Assembly (NCBI GenBank): GCA_020063565.1
Contig: JAICDB010000008.1
Location: 103,914 to 167,913 of the forward strand
DNA: 64,000 nucleotides
Source: Clostridiales bacterium
GTDB lineage: Bacteria; Bacillota; DSM-16504; Desulfitibacterales; JAICDB01
Direction of reading: 5' to 3'
Part shown: positions 16,410 to 24,244 of the stretch, piece by piece
How the letters are laid out: each line of letters starts with the position of its first letter
Numbering within the stretch: position 1 is the first letter of the stretch
Made by a program: the position numbers and the translations under genes
The notes under the pieces: model-generated
The model's input: the letters and a program-made list of their open reading frames with translations, nothing else
The model's database searches: none
Told to the model about the DNA's origin: nothing

Positions 16410-17503
16410 GCGTTCCACAAATAGCAAAAAAAGAACAGGGCTTTAGAGTAACGTTGGAAAAACGAGGAACAACTCCTTACTTGATACATTTTCTGGTCCC
16501 GGTTTCATCAGTAGTGGCAGCCCTCTTGGTGGGTGCAATATTTTTAAAGGCAACCGGTCATAGTCCTCTTGAGATATATGCTATGATGTTCAACGGTGCA
16601 TTCGGTTCAATGTACGGGATTTCCGAAACCATAGTGAAGGCAATTCCCTTAATGCTGACAGGACTGGGTGTTTCAATAGCTTTTAGAATGCTCCTGTGGA
16701 ATATTGGAGCGGAAGGACAGCTATATATGGGGGCGTTTGCTGCAAGCTGGGTAGCGCTATTTGCCCCTGATATGCCCGGCTATATTATGCTTCCTTTAAT
16801 GTTTATTGCGGGATTTCTGGGAGGTGCCCTGTGGGGGCTTTTACCTGCAATCCCCAGAGCTTTTTTGGGGGTAAATGAAACCATAACAACACTTATGCTC
16901 AATTATGTAGCGATATTATGGGTCGATTATCTAGTATACGGTCCCTGGAAAGATCCGAAAGGCTTTAATTTTCCTCTAACCGCTCCCTTCAGGGATAGTG
17001 CCAGCCTGCCTACCTTTGGTAATTCCCGGGTGCACTTGGGGCTATTATTTGCACTGGCGGCAGTGGTAATAGTTTATGTGCTCCTCAAGCATACCCGCTG
17101 GGGCTATGAAATACGAATCATTGGTGAAAGCCAGAATGCTGCACGTTATGCCGGAATGAATATAGGAAAAAACATTCTTCTGGTAATGCTTCTAAGCGGC
17201 GGATTGGCAGGACTTGCAGGAATGGCGGAAGTAAGTGGTATCACCCACAGGTTACAGCACGGTATTTCCTCGGGCTACGGTTATACGGCGATTATCATTG
17301 CCTGGTTGAGCAAATTGAATCCCTGGGCCATTATAATAGTTTCCTTCCTTTTTGGAGGTTTGCTGGTGGGGGGCTTTTCCATTCAAACCAGCGGTCTGCC
17401 TTCTGCAACAGTTTTCATGCTGCAGGGATTAATTCTCTTTTTTGTCCTGGGCGGAGAAATTTTAACCCGTTATCGTATCAAACTTCAAAGGGGGAGGAAA
17501 TAA
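16406..17503 (+). CDS. ABC transporter permease 1 (purine/nucleoside importer)
   Basis: 365-aa integral membrane permease of the BPD_transp_2 family (YufP-like), about 9-10 hydrophobic segments. Conserved features include LWNIGAEGQLYMGAF (about 93-107) and MAEVSG with a GYGYTAI turn (about 285-291). Its ATG overlaps the ATPase stop, and the second permease starts 1 nt after its stop. Together these form the transmembrane heterodimer. Confidence 0.92.
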   Translation: MSVPQIAKKEQGFRVTLEKRGTTPYLIHFLVPVSSVVAALLVGAIFLKATGHSPLEIYAMMFNGAFGSMYGISETIVKAIPLMLTGLGVSIAFRMLLWNIGAEGQLYMGAFAASWVALFAPDMPGYIMLPLMFIAGFLGGALWGLLPAIPRAFLGVNETITTLMLNYVAILWVDYLVYGPWKDPKGFNFPLTAPFRDSASLPTFGNSRVHLGLLFALAAVVIVYVLLKHTRWGYEIRIIGESQNAARYAGMNIGKNILLVMLLSGGLAGLAGMAEVSGITHRLQHGISSGYGYTAIIIAWLSKLNPWAIIIVSFLFGGLLVGGFSIQTSGLPSATVFMLQGLILFFVLGGEILTRYRIKLQRGRK

Positions 17504-17504
17504 G

Positions 17505-18437
17505 ATGGAAAACTCTATAGTTTTATCCATAATGGCCGCAGCAATTATTGCAGGAACGCCCCTTCTTTATGCTGCCCTTGGAGAGATACTGGCTGAAAGG
17601 TCGGGTGTCCTGAACCTCGGTGTTGAAGGGATGATGCTGGCGGGTGCTGTTTCCGGTTTCATGGTCACAGTTATGAGTGGAAACAACTGGTTAGGGTTAA
17701 TATTTGCCATTTTGGCAGGCGGTTTTATGGCGCTGATACATGCCTTTTTGTGTGTTACTTTAAAAGCCAACCAGGTGGTTAGCGGGCTTGCTCTGACTAT
17801 TTTTGGTACAGGTGTAAGCGGTTACCTGGGTAAGTCGCTAATAGGTATTCCGGCGCCTGTTACCTTTGAAAAAATCCCAATTCCCGTTCTAGCAAAGATA
17901 CCTGTCTTAGGTCCTGTTTTATTTAATCATGATGCCCTTGTTTATATTTCATATATCTTGGTGCCGTTAATCTGGTTTTTCCTCTACCGGACCAATGCAG
18001 GGCTCAAGCTCCGCTCTGTAGGTGAAAATCCTGCAGCCGCAGATGCGGTTGGTGTAAATGTCTTTTTAACCAGGTATGTCTATGTAATAGTAGGTGGGAT
18101 GCTGGCAGGTATCGGTGGCGCTTATCTTTCCCTTGCATATGCTCCTACCTGGCTTGAACACATGACAGCAGGTAGAGGTTGGATTGCAGTGGCTCTGGTA
18201 ATATTTGCTGTTTGGGACCCTGTTCGTGCACTTATAGGAGCGTATATTTTTGGTGGAGTTGATGCACTGGGCTTCAGGCTCCAGGCGATGGGTATCATGA
18301 TTCCCTCCTTTTTCCTGAAGATGCTGCCTTATATATTTACAATTGTTGTTTTAATCCTGGCCACAAGAGAAACTCACAAGAAGCGGGTCGGAGCTCCCGG
18401 TTCCTTAACTTTGCCATATGATCGGGAGGAAAGATAA
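17505..18437 (+). CDS. ABC transporter permease 2 (purine/nucleoside importer)
   Basis: 310-aa partner permease of the same family (YufQ-like). The typical N-terminal ERSGVLNLGVEGMMLAGA stretch (about 30-47) and the loop RSVGENPAAADAVG (about 169-182) are present. Last gene of the importer operon; a hairpin terminator follows at 18449. Confidence 0.92.
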   Translation: MENSIVLSIMAAAIIAGTPLLYAALGEILAERSGVLNLGVEGMMLAGAVSGFMVTVMSGNNWLGLIFAILAGGFMALIHAFLCVTLKANQVVSGLALTIFGTGVSGYLGKSLIGIPAPVTFEKIPIPVLAKIPVLGPVLFNHDALVYISYILVPLIWFFLYRTNAGLKLRSVGENPAAADAVGVNVFLTRYVYVIVGGMLAGIGGAYLSLAYAPTWLEHMTAGRGWIAVALVIFAVWDPVRALIGAYIFGGVDALGFRLQAMGIMIPSFFLKMLPYIFTIVVLILATRETHKKRVGAPGSLTLPYDREER

Positions 18438-18448
18438 TAACTGTGCAG

Positions 18449-18475
18449 CTCCCTTGCAAATTTTGCAGGGGATTT
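18449..18475 (+). terminator. Terminator of ABC importer operon
   Basis: CTCCCTTGCA...TGCAGGGG stem followed by ATTT; a weak U tract. Confidence 0.5.
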
Positions 18476-18569
18476 GCTATTTCTGAGATGATAGGGTCTT
18501 AATTGTTTTCTACTTCAAAAAAATCTAAAAATTTTTCTTAAACATAGAGGAAATTTTGACTGGAAATAG

Positions 18570-18606
18570 AATATGTATAATTGTAAGACAACTAATTGTT
18601 AAATAA
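18570..18606. promoter_or_regulatory. Operator/promoter of the gntR-type gene
   Basis: GAATATGTATAATTGTAAGACAA repeats the sequence before the ABC genes, with one mismatch. TTGTAAGACAA at 18581-18591 carries TTGT-NNN-ACAA, and a degenerate second half follows. TATAAT near 18576 may be the -10, so bound regulator would block its own promoter. Confidence 0.5.
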
Positions 18607-18635
18607 CTTATTTTAATAAAGGTGGTGAATATAAA

Positions 18636-19358
18636 ATGAGAAAACCACTTTATATGGAAGTTGCTGAAGAAATTAAAAGAAGAATTAGTGAGGGGATTTA
18701 CAAACCTCAAGAGAAGCTCACATCAGAGCCTGTTCTGGCAGAAGAGTTGGGGGTTAGTAGAGGGACTTTGCGGGAAGCGCTTACCAGCCTGGAAAATGAA
18801 GGAATAATATCAAGGAAACATGGTAAGGGGTCCTTTGTAAATAAAAACCCTGATAAAGTTTTGGCCGGTATTGAGAGATTAGATAACCTGGTAAGTACCA
18901 TCAGGCAGGCAGGGCACGTTGCACAGGATAAAGTGCTTAATATAGATGAAATTAGCATTGAGCCTAAAATTGCAGAAATGCTCGAAGTGGAACCCGGAAC
19001 TAAAGGGTATGTTATTGAGAGCTTGCGCTTTTCTGATGATGTTCCGGTCATTTATTGTTATGACGTTTTACCGGGGGGATTGATTGATAATAAAGATTTG
19101 TTAAAGGCAAGATACCGTTGCGAATCCCTGACAGATTTTTTTGATAATCATACCAAATATCATCCCCAAAAATTTGTTGCTACTGCCAATGCGCTGTTAC
19201 CTCCCAAAAGAGTGGAGGAATTATTAAATGTAGCTTCCACTCAGCCTATGATTTATCTTGAGGGAGTTATGTATGATGATAACGATACCCCGATTAATTA
19301 TGGTTACCAGTATTATCGAGGAGATAAGTACCAGTTTAAACTGGTTAGAAGCAGATAA
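18636..19358 (+). CDS. GntR/HutC-family transcriptional regulator with UTRA domain
   Basis: 240 aa. The N-terminal winged helix (about 5-70) has LAEELGVSRGTLREAL (about 35-50), the recognition helix, and GKGSFV (about 65-70). The C-terminal UTRA effector domain (about 85-235) ends in YQYYRGDKYQF. HutC-type regulators usually bind a small metabolite of the pathway they control. Two related TTGTnnnACAA sites, before the ABC importer and before this gene, suggest autoregulation plus importer control by a purine-type effector. GGTGGTG precedes ATG. Confidence 0.9.
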   Translation: MRKPLYMEVAEEIKRRISEGIYKPQEKLTSEPVLAEELGVSRGTLREALTSLENEGIISRKHGKGSFVNKNPDKVLAGIERLDNLVSTIRQAGHVAQDKVLNIDEISIEPKIAEMLEVEPGTKGYVIESLRFSDDVPVIYCYDVLPGGLIDNKDLLKARYRCESLTDFFDNHTKYHPQKFVATANALLPPKRVEELLNVASTQPMIYLEGVMYDDNDTPINYGYQYYRGDKYQFKLVRSR

Positions 19359-19449
19359 ATTTTTTATCTAAAAATTTCAAGGCAGCTTTGAGATAGGGGG
19401 AATTGTCCATGGGAAGGAAATTAACTTACAAAAGGAAGGGGAGTTTGTT

Positions 19450-20661
19450 ATGAATCTTGATTTCAAAAGAATTCTTGAAAAGGCAGAAGAATATAAGCCG
19501 GAAATGACCAAATTTTTAAGAGACATGATTGCTATTCCAAGTGAAAGTTGTAATGAAGAGAAGGTTATTTTAAGAATAAAAGAGGAAATGGAAAAAGTAG
19601 GATTTGACAAGGTGGAAATAGACCCCATGGGTAATATTTTGGGTTATATCGGACACGGCAAGCATGTAATTGCAATGGATGCCCATATTGACACAGTGGG
19701 AATAGGTGAAATTGACAACTGGGACTGCGACCCATATGAAGGCTATGAAGATGGTGATGTGATTTGTGGTAGAGGCGCCAGTGATCAGGAAGGCGGAATG
19801 GCTTCAATGGTCTATGCCGGAAAAATCATTAAAGATTTGGGATTAGAAGATGATTATACATTAATCGTTACCGGTACCGTACAGGAAGAAGATTGTGATG
19901 GTTTGTGCTGGCAATATATTATCAATGAAGATAAGATTAGACCGGAATTTGTTGTGAGTACAGAGCCAACGTCCTGTAACATTTACAGAGGACAAAGAGG
20001 AAGAATGGAAATTAAGGTAACAACTCGTGGTGTAAGCTGTCACGGTTCAGCTCCAGAAAGAGGAGACAATGCTATCTATAAAATGGCTCCTATTATTATG
20101 GAACTGAGAGCCCTGCATGAAAACTTGAAAGACGATGAATTTTTAGGAAAGGGCAGCCTGACAGTTTCTGAAATTTTCTTTAGTTCACCATCACGATGCG
20201 CAGTAGCAGACGGTTGTACAATTTCCATAGATAGAAGACTAACAGCTGGGGAAACATGGGAATATGCTCTGGAGCAAATTAGAAACTTGCCTGCAGTTAA
20301 AGAAGCGGGTGCGGAAGTTTCCTTATATACTTACGAAAAACCTGCTTATACAGGGCTGGTTTATCCAACTGAATGCTATTTCCCGAGCTGGGTGCTTCCT
20401 GAAGATCATCCTGCATGCCAGACATTGGTGGAATCTTATAAAGGACTTTTTGATGAAGAGCCGCTGGTAGATAAATGGACTTTCTCCACAAATGGAGTTT
20501 CAATTATGGGAAGGTATGGTATTCCTGTTGTTGGCTTTGGACCGGGACATGAAGATCAAGCTCATGCCCCAAATGAAAAAACTTGGAAGAGCGAATTGGT
20601 TAAGGCGGCAGCAATGTATGCGGCTATTCCATTAATGTATGTAAAAAAATATGCTAAATAG
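19450..20661 (+). CDS. ygeY: YgeY, M20-family selenium-metabolism-linked hydrolase
   Basis: 403-aa M20 metallo-amidohydrolase of the YgeY family. Metal-binding motifs: MDAHIDTVG (about 76-84) and [10 protein letters not shown] (about 107-116), with the QEED pair near 141-144. In enteric and gut anaerobes YgeY belongs to the anaerobic purine (urate) degradation cluster, where it acts on ureido/carbamoyl-type intermediates with YgeW. It opens the catabolic gene series here, 91 nt after the regulator gene, with AAAGGAAGGGGAG before ATG. Confidence 0.9.
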   Translation: MNLDFKRILEKAEEYKPEMTKFLRDMIAIPSESCNEEKVILRIKEEMEKVGFDKVEIDPMGNILGYIGHGKHVIAMDAHIDTVGIGEIDNWDCDPYEGYEDGDVICGRGASDQEGGMASMVYAGKIIKDLGLEDDYTLIVTGTVQEEDCDGLCWQYIINEDKIRPEFVVSTEPTSCNIYRGQRGRMEIKVTTRGVSCHGSAPERGDNAIYKMAPIIMELRALHENLKDDEFLGKGSLTVSEIFFSSPSRCAVADGCTISIDRRLTAGETWEYALEQIRNLPAVKEAGAEVSLYTYEKPAYTGLVYPTECYFPSWVLPEDHPACQTLVESYKGLFDEEPLVDKWTFSTNGVSIMGRYGIPVVGFGPGHEDQAHAPNEKTWKSELVKAAAMYAAIPLMYVKKYAK

Positions 20662-20709
20662 CTTTTTAAACAACCTTAAAAAAACAAAAATCATGAGGAG
20701 GATTTAGCT

Positions 20710-21693
20710 ATGCAAACAATTTTCCGTGGTAAGCACTTCATCAGTCTGCAAGATTTCACTAAAGAAGAAATTGACACAATGCTGGAGGTATCTATTGACC
20801 TCAAGAAAAAATTTGCAATGGGCGTACCTACGCCATATCTCCAAAACAAAACTATGTTCCTGATGTTCTTTGAACAATCAACCAGAACCAGAAACTCAAT
20901 GGAGGCAGGAATTGCACAATTAGGCGGACACGCCAACTTCCTTGATACAAGTACTATGCAAATCTCCCATGGAGAAAGCGCCAAAGATACGGCAATTATA
21001 CTTTCCCGTTTCGGCCATGCCATTGCCTGCCGTTATTGTAACTGGGGAATTGGTAATAAGTACTTGAATGAAATGGCAAAATGGTCAACTGCTCCGATCA
21101 TGAACTTGCAGTGTGATCTTTACCATCCCTTCCAGGCTCTGGCTGATTTAATGACTATGAAGGAAAAACTTGGTGACTTGAAACGTATAAAGGTTTCTAT
21201 TATCTGGGCCTATGCGGAAAGCCATAAGAAACCGATTTCCGTACCTGTATCCCAGGTCCTTTTATTCCCACGCTATGGCATGGATGTGGTACTTGCCCAT
21301 CCAAAAGGTTGGGAGCTGCCTGATTGGGTGATTGAAAAGGCAAAAGCAAATGCTGCTAAATTTGGCGGGACTGTTACTGTCACAAATAACGAAGAAGAAG
21401 CTTATGAGGGCGCTCATATAGTTATTCCTAAGAACTGGGGAAGCTGGGTAACTGACCAGAGCGAAACCGTCGTTGATGATAAGCTTGTTGCCCATAAGAG
21501 CTGGAAGTGTACAGAAGCTAAAATGGCTCTTGCTGATAAAGAAGTTATGTATATGCATGCACTTCCTGCTGATAGAAATAATGAAGTAGAAGATTCAGTA
21601 ATCGACGGGCCGCACTCCATAGTTTATGATGAAGCCGAAAACCGTTTGCATACAGCAAAAGCTGTTATGACACTACTGATGGGTGGAAGATAA
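20710..21693 (+). CDS. ygeW: YgeW, knotted carbamoyltransferase
   Basis: 327-aa carbamoyltransferase of the YgeW class. The carbamoyl-phosphate loop is FEQSTRTRNSMEAG (about 54-67). HPFQALAD (about 139-146) and the knot-region motif MHALPADR (about 281-288) follow. Known to act in selenium-linked anaerobic purine catabolism, transferring the carbamoyl group from a ureido intermediate to phosphate. The following carbamate kinase can turn the carbamoyl phosphate into ATP. TGAGGAGG precedes ATG. Confidence 0.93.
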   Translation: MQTIFRGKHFISLQDFTKEEIDTMLEVSIDLKKKFAMGVPTPYLQNKTMFLMFFEQSTRTRNSMEAGIAQLGGHANFLDTSTMQISHGESAKDTAIILSRFGHAIACRYCNWGIGNKYLNEMAKWSTAPIMNLQCDLYHPFQALADLMTMKEKLGDLKRIKVSIIWAYAESHKKPISVPVSQVLLFPRYGMDVVLAHPKGWELPDWVIEKAKANAAKFGGTVTVTNNEEEAYEGAHIVIPKNWGSWVTDQSETVVDDKLVAHKSWKCTEAKMALADKEVMYMHALPADRNNEVEDSVIDGPHSIVYDEAENRLHTAKAVMTLLMGGR

Positions 21694-21739
21694 TAATAAT
21701 TGTGAGAGTCAAGTTAGTAACTAAAAGGCGGTGGACATA

Positions 21740-22699
21740 TTGGAAAAAACAATAGTTCTTGCGCTGGGAGGTAATGCAATATTACAGCCGGGGCAAAAGG
21801 GAACTTATACGGAACAACTGGAAAATGTGCAGAAAACTTGCACTTCGATTGCTGAGCTTTTGGATAATGGCTATCAGATCGTTATTACCCACGGCAATGG
21901 ACCCCAGGTGGGAAATATTGCAACTCAGCAAATTGCAGCAAGGGATAAAGTGCCGCCTATGCCTCTAGACATTTGTGGGTCACAGACCCAGGGATTTATG
22001 GGTTACATGATACAGCAGAGTTTGGGCAACATCCTGAGGGAAAGGGGAGTCAACCGCCCGGTTGTCTCCCTGGTAACCCAAGTTTGTGTTTCTGAAGATG
22101 ACCCGGCTTTTAAAAGGCCCACGAAACCGGTAGGCGGTTTTGTTTCAAAAGAGGAAGCGGAAAAGATCATGGCAGAGACAGGGGAAAAATGGGTGGAAGA
22201 CAGCGGCCGCGGTTGGAGGAAAGTTGTATACTCTCCCAAACCGCTCGAGATAGTTGAGATGCCGGTAATAAAAACACTTATCAAATCCGGTGCCATAGTA
22301 ATAAGCTCCGGGGGTGGTGGAATTCCTGTTATTAAAAAAGACGGAAAGCTTCAAGGTGTAGAGGCTGTTATAGACAAGGATAGGGCTGCAAGTTTAATGG
22401 CAAGACAGCTTGCTGCTGATATGCTGGTCATTTTAACTGACGTACCCAGGGTGGCAATAAATTACGGAAAACCGGACCAGAGATTTTTAGATAGACTCAC
22501 AATTTCTGAAGCTGAGAAGTTCTTAAAGGAAGGTCATTTTGGGGAGGGCAGTATGCTGCCAAAGGTTGAGGCTGCCATTTCCTTTGCCGGCACAGGTAAA
22601 GAGGCTGTGATAGCTTCTTTGGACCAGGTAAAGGAAGCGATAGAAGGTAGCGCCGGAACCAGATTCCAGCCATCAAAAACATACTCATCAGTATCTTAA
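21740..22699 (+). CDS. arcC: Carbamate kinase
   Basis: Cytoplasmic kinase making ATP from carbamoyl phosphate, about 319 aa. Family motifs: VLALGGNAI near the N-terminus, THGNGPQVGN (about 52-61), SSGGGGIPV near 200 and the ADMLVILTDV segment. Next to ygeW it would recover energy from purine carbon-nitrogen bonds. Start: TTG 21740 has AAGGCGGTG 6 nt upstream; an in-frame GTG at 21731 sits within that site and is less likely. Confidence 0.92.
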   Translation: MEKTIVLALGGNAILQPGQKGTYTEQLENVQKTCTSIAELLDNGYQIVITHGNGPQVGNIATQQIAARDKVPPMPLDICGSQTQGFMGYMIQQSLGNILRERGVNRPVVSLVTQVCVSEDDPAFKRPTKPVGGFVSKEEAEKIMAETGEKWVEDSGRGWRKVVYSPKPLEIVEMPVIKTLIKSGAIVISSGGGGIPVIKKDGKLQGVEAVIDKDRAASLMARQLAADMLVILTDVPRVAINYGKPDQRFLDRLTISEAEKFLKEGHFGEGSMLPKVEAAISFAGTGKEAVIASLDQVKEAIEGSAGTRFQPSKTYSSVS

Positions 22700-22798
22700 A
22701 AGAAATTATAGAAAAAGTAAATATGAAATATTTATAAATTAGGTTCCTAAGGAGAAAAAAGTAGTAGTCTATTAAAAAACATTAAAGGAGGCGTGTAA

Positions 22799-24151
22799 AT
22801 GTCTGAAAAAACCTTAGTAAATCGAGTGGTGGAACCGGTGTACGATGTTGAAGATAAGCCGCCGTTAAAAGAGGCGGTCCCGCTGGGGATTCAGCATGTC
22901 CTGGCAATGTTTGCAGGCAATATAACGGTACCCATTATAATTGCGGGCATCCTCGGAATGACGGTAGGAGAAAAGGCGTTCTTAATCCAGAGTGCAATGC
23001 TGGTGGCCGGAATAGCCACTTTGGTGCAGGCCAATCCAATTGGCCCTGTAGGTGCTCGCCTGCCGGTAGTGCAGGGTACCAGTTTTGGATTTTTACCTAC
23101 ATGTATTTCCATCGGAAAACAGTTTGGCCTTTCGGGAATACTGGGAGCGGCGTTTATCGGCGGCTTCTTTCAGATGATTTTAGGAGCTTTTTTGAAAACT
23201 GTTCGCAGGTTTTTCCCGCCGCTGGTAACGGGTACTGTAGTTTTAACCATAGGTTTGTCCTTGCTTCCAACGGGAATAAAATATGCTGCAGGCGGTGTTG
23301 GCGCCAAAGATTTTGGTGATCCTTCCAACCTCTTTTTAGCATTCGTTGTTCTAGTTACGGTAATAGCATTTCACCAGTATGCCAAAGGAATATTTAGTGC
23401 GGCTTCCATCCTGATAGGAATTGTTGTAGGCTATATTGTAGCTGTCTTTATGGGTAAGATCGACTTTACCCCTGTAATGGAAGCGGCCTGGTTTTCATTT
23501 CCGACCCCCCTTAAGTTTGGCATGACATTTCACCCTACGGCAATATTTGCAATGCTCATTATGTATATAGTCACAACTGTAGAAACTGTAGGAGATATTT
23601 CCGGAATTACAATGGGTGGTGCAGGACGAGAGGCAACTGACCGTGAACTTTCAGGCGGTATTATAGCCGATGGATTTGGTTCCTCATTTGCTGCCCTTTT
23701 TAATGCACTTCCAAATACTTCCTACAGCCAGAACGTTGGACTGGTTTCCTTTACAGGTGTCATGAGCCGTTATGTTGTTACACTTGGAGCCATCTTTCTA
23801 ATCCTTTCGGGGCTACTCCCCAAATTAGGTGCAATAATTGCCGTTATGCCGCAAGCCGTCCTTGGAGGCGCTGCCATTGTGATGTTTGCAATGATTGCAA
23901 CTTCCGGTATAGTCCTCTTAAGCCAGGAAAGCCTTAACAGGCGTAATCTCCTTGTAATAGCCGTTTCACTGGGCTTAGGATTAGGTTTTGGCAGCGTACC
24001 TGATGCACTTAAATTTTTCCCGGAATGGTTCAAAATGATTTTTGCCGGTTCGGGAATAGTTGTAGCCTGCCTGGTGGCACTGGTTCTTAATATTATCCTT
24101 CCCAAAGATAAATCTGCAAGTGAATCGGAAAATCGGAACGTTAACGCATAG
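22799..24151 (+). CDS. NCS2 purine (xanthine/urate-type) permease
   Basis: 450-aa integral membrane transporter of the nucleobase/ascorbate NCS2 family, about 12-14 hydrophobic segments. Visible signatures: GIQHVLAMFAGNITVP (about 30-45), PVVQGTSFGF (about 87-96), and the substrate/ion motif NALPNTSYSQNVG (about 306-318) with a preceding TVETVGD (about 261-267). Placement inside the purine cluster suggests xanthine, urate or a related oxopurine. Strong AAAGGAGG site. Confidence 0.93.
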   Translation: MSEKTLVNRVVEPVYDVEDKPPLKEAVPLGIQHVLAMFAGNITVPIIIAGILGMTVGEKAFLIQSAMLVAGIATLVQANPIGPVGARLPVVQGTSFGFLPTCISIGKQFGLSGILGAAFIGGFFQMILGAFLKTVRRFFPPLVTGTVVLTIGLSLLPTGIKYAAGGVGAKDFGDPSNLFLAFVVLVTVIAFHQYAKGIFSAASILIGIVVGYIVAVFMGKIDFTPVMEAAWFSFPTPLKFGMTFHPTAIFAMLIMYIVTTVETVGDISGITMGGAGREATDRELSGGIIADGFGSSFAALFNALPNTSYSQNVGLVSFTGVMSRYVVTLGAIFLILSGLLPKLGAIIAVMPQAVLGGAAIVMFAMIATSGIVLLSQESLNRRNLLVIAVSLGLGLGFGSVPDALKFFPEWFKMIFAGSGIVVACLVALVLNIILPKDKSASESENRNVNA

Positions 24152-24244
24152 CTCCCAGCTTAAAAAATATCACAAGGAATTATGACTAAACTCTTGAATA
24201 GTTTTGTAAAAGGAATTTTTTGTTAAGGAATTTGAGGTGGTTAA

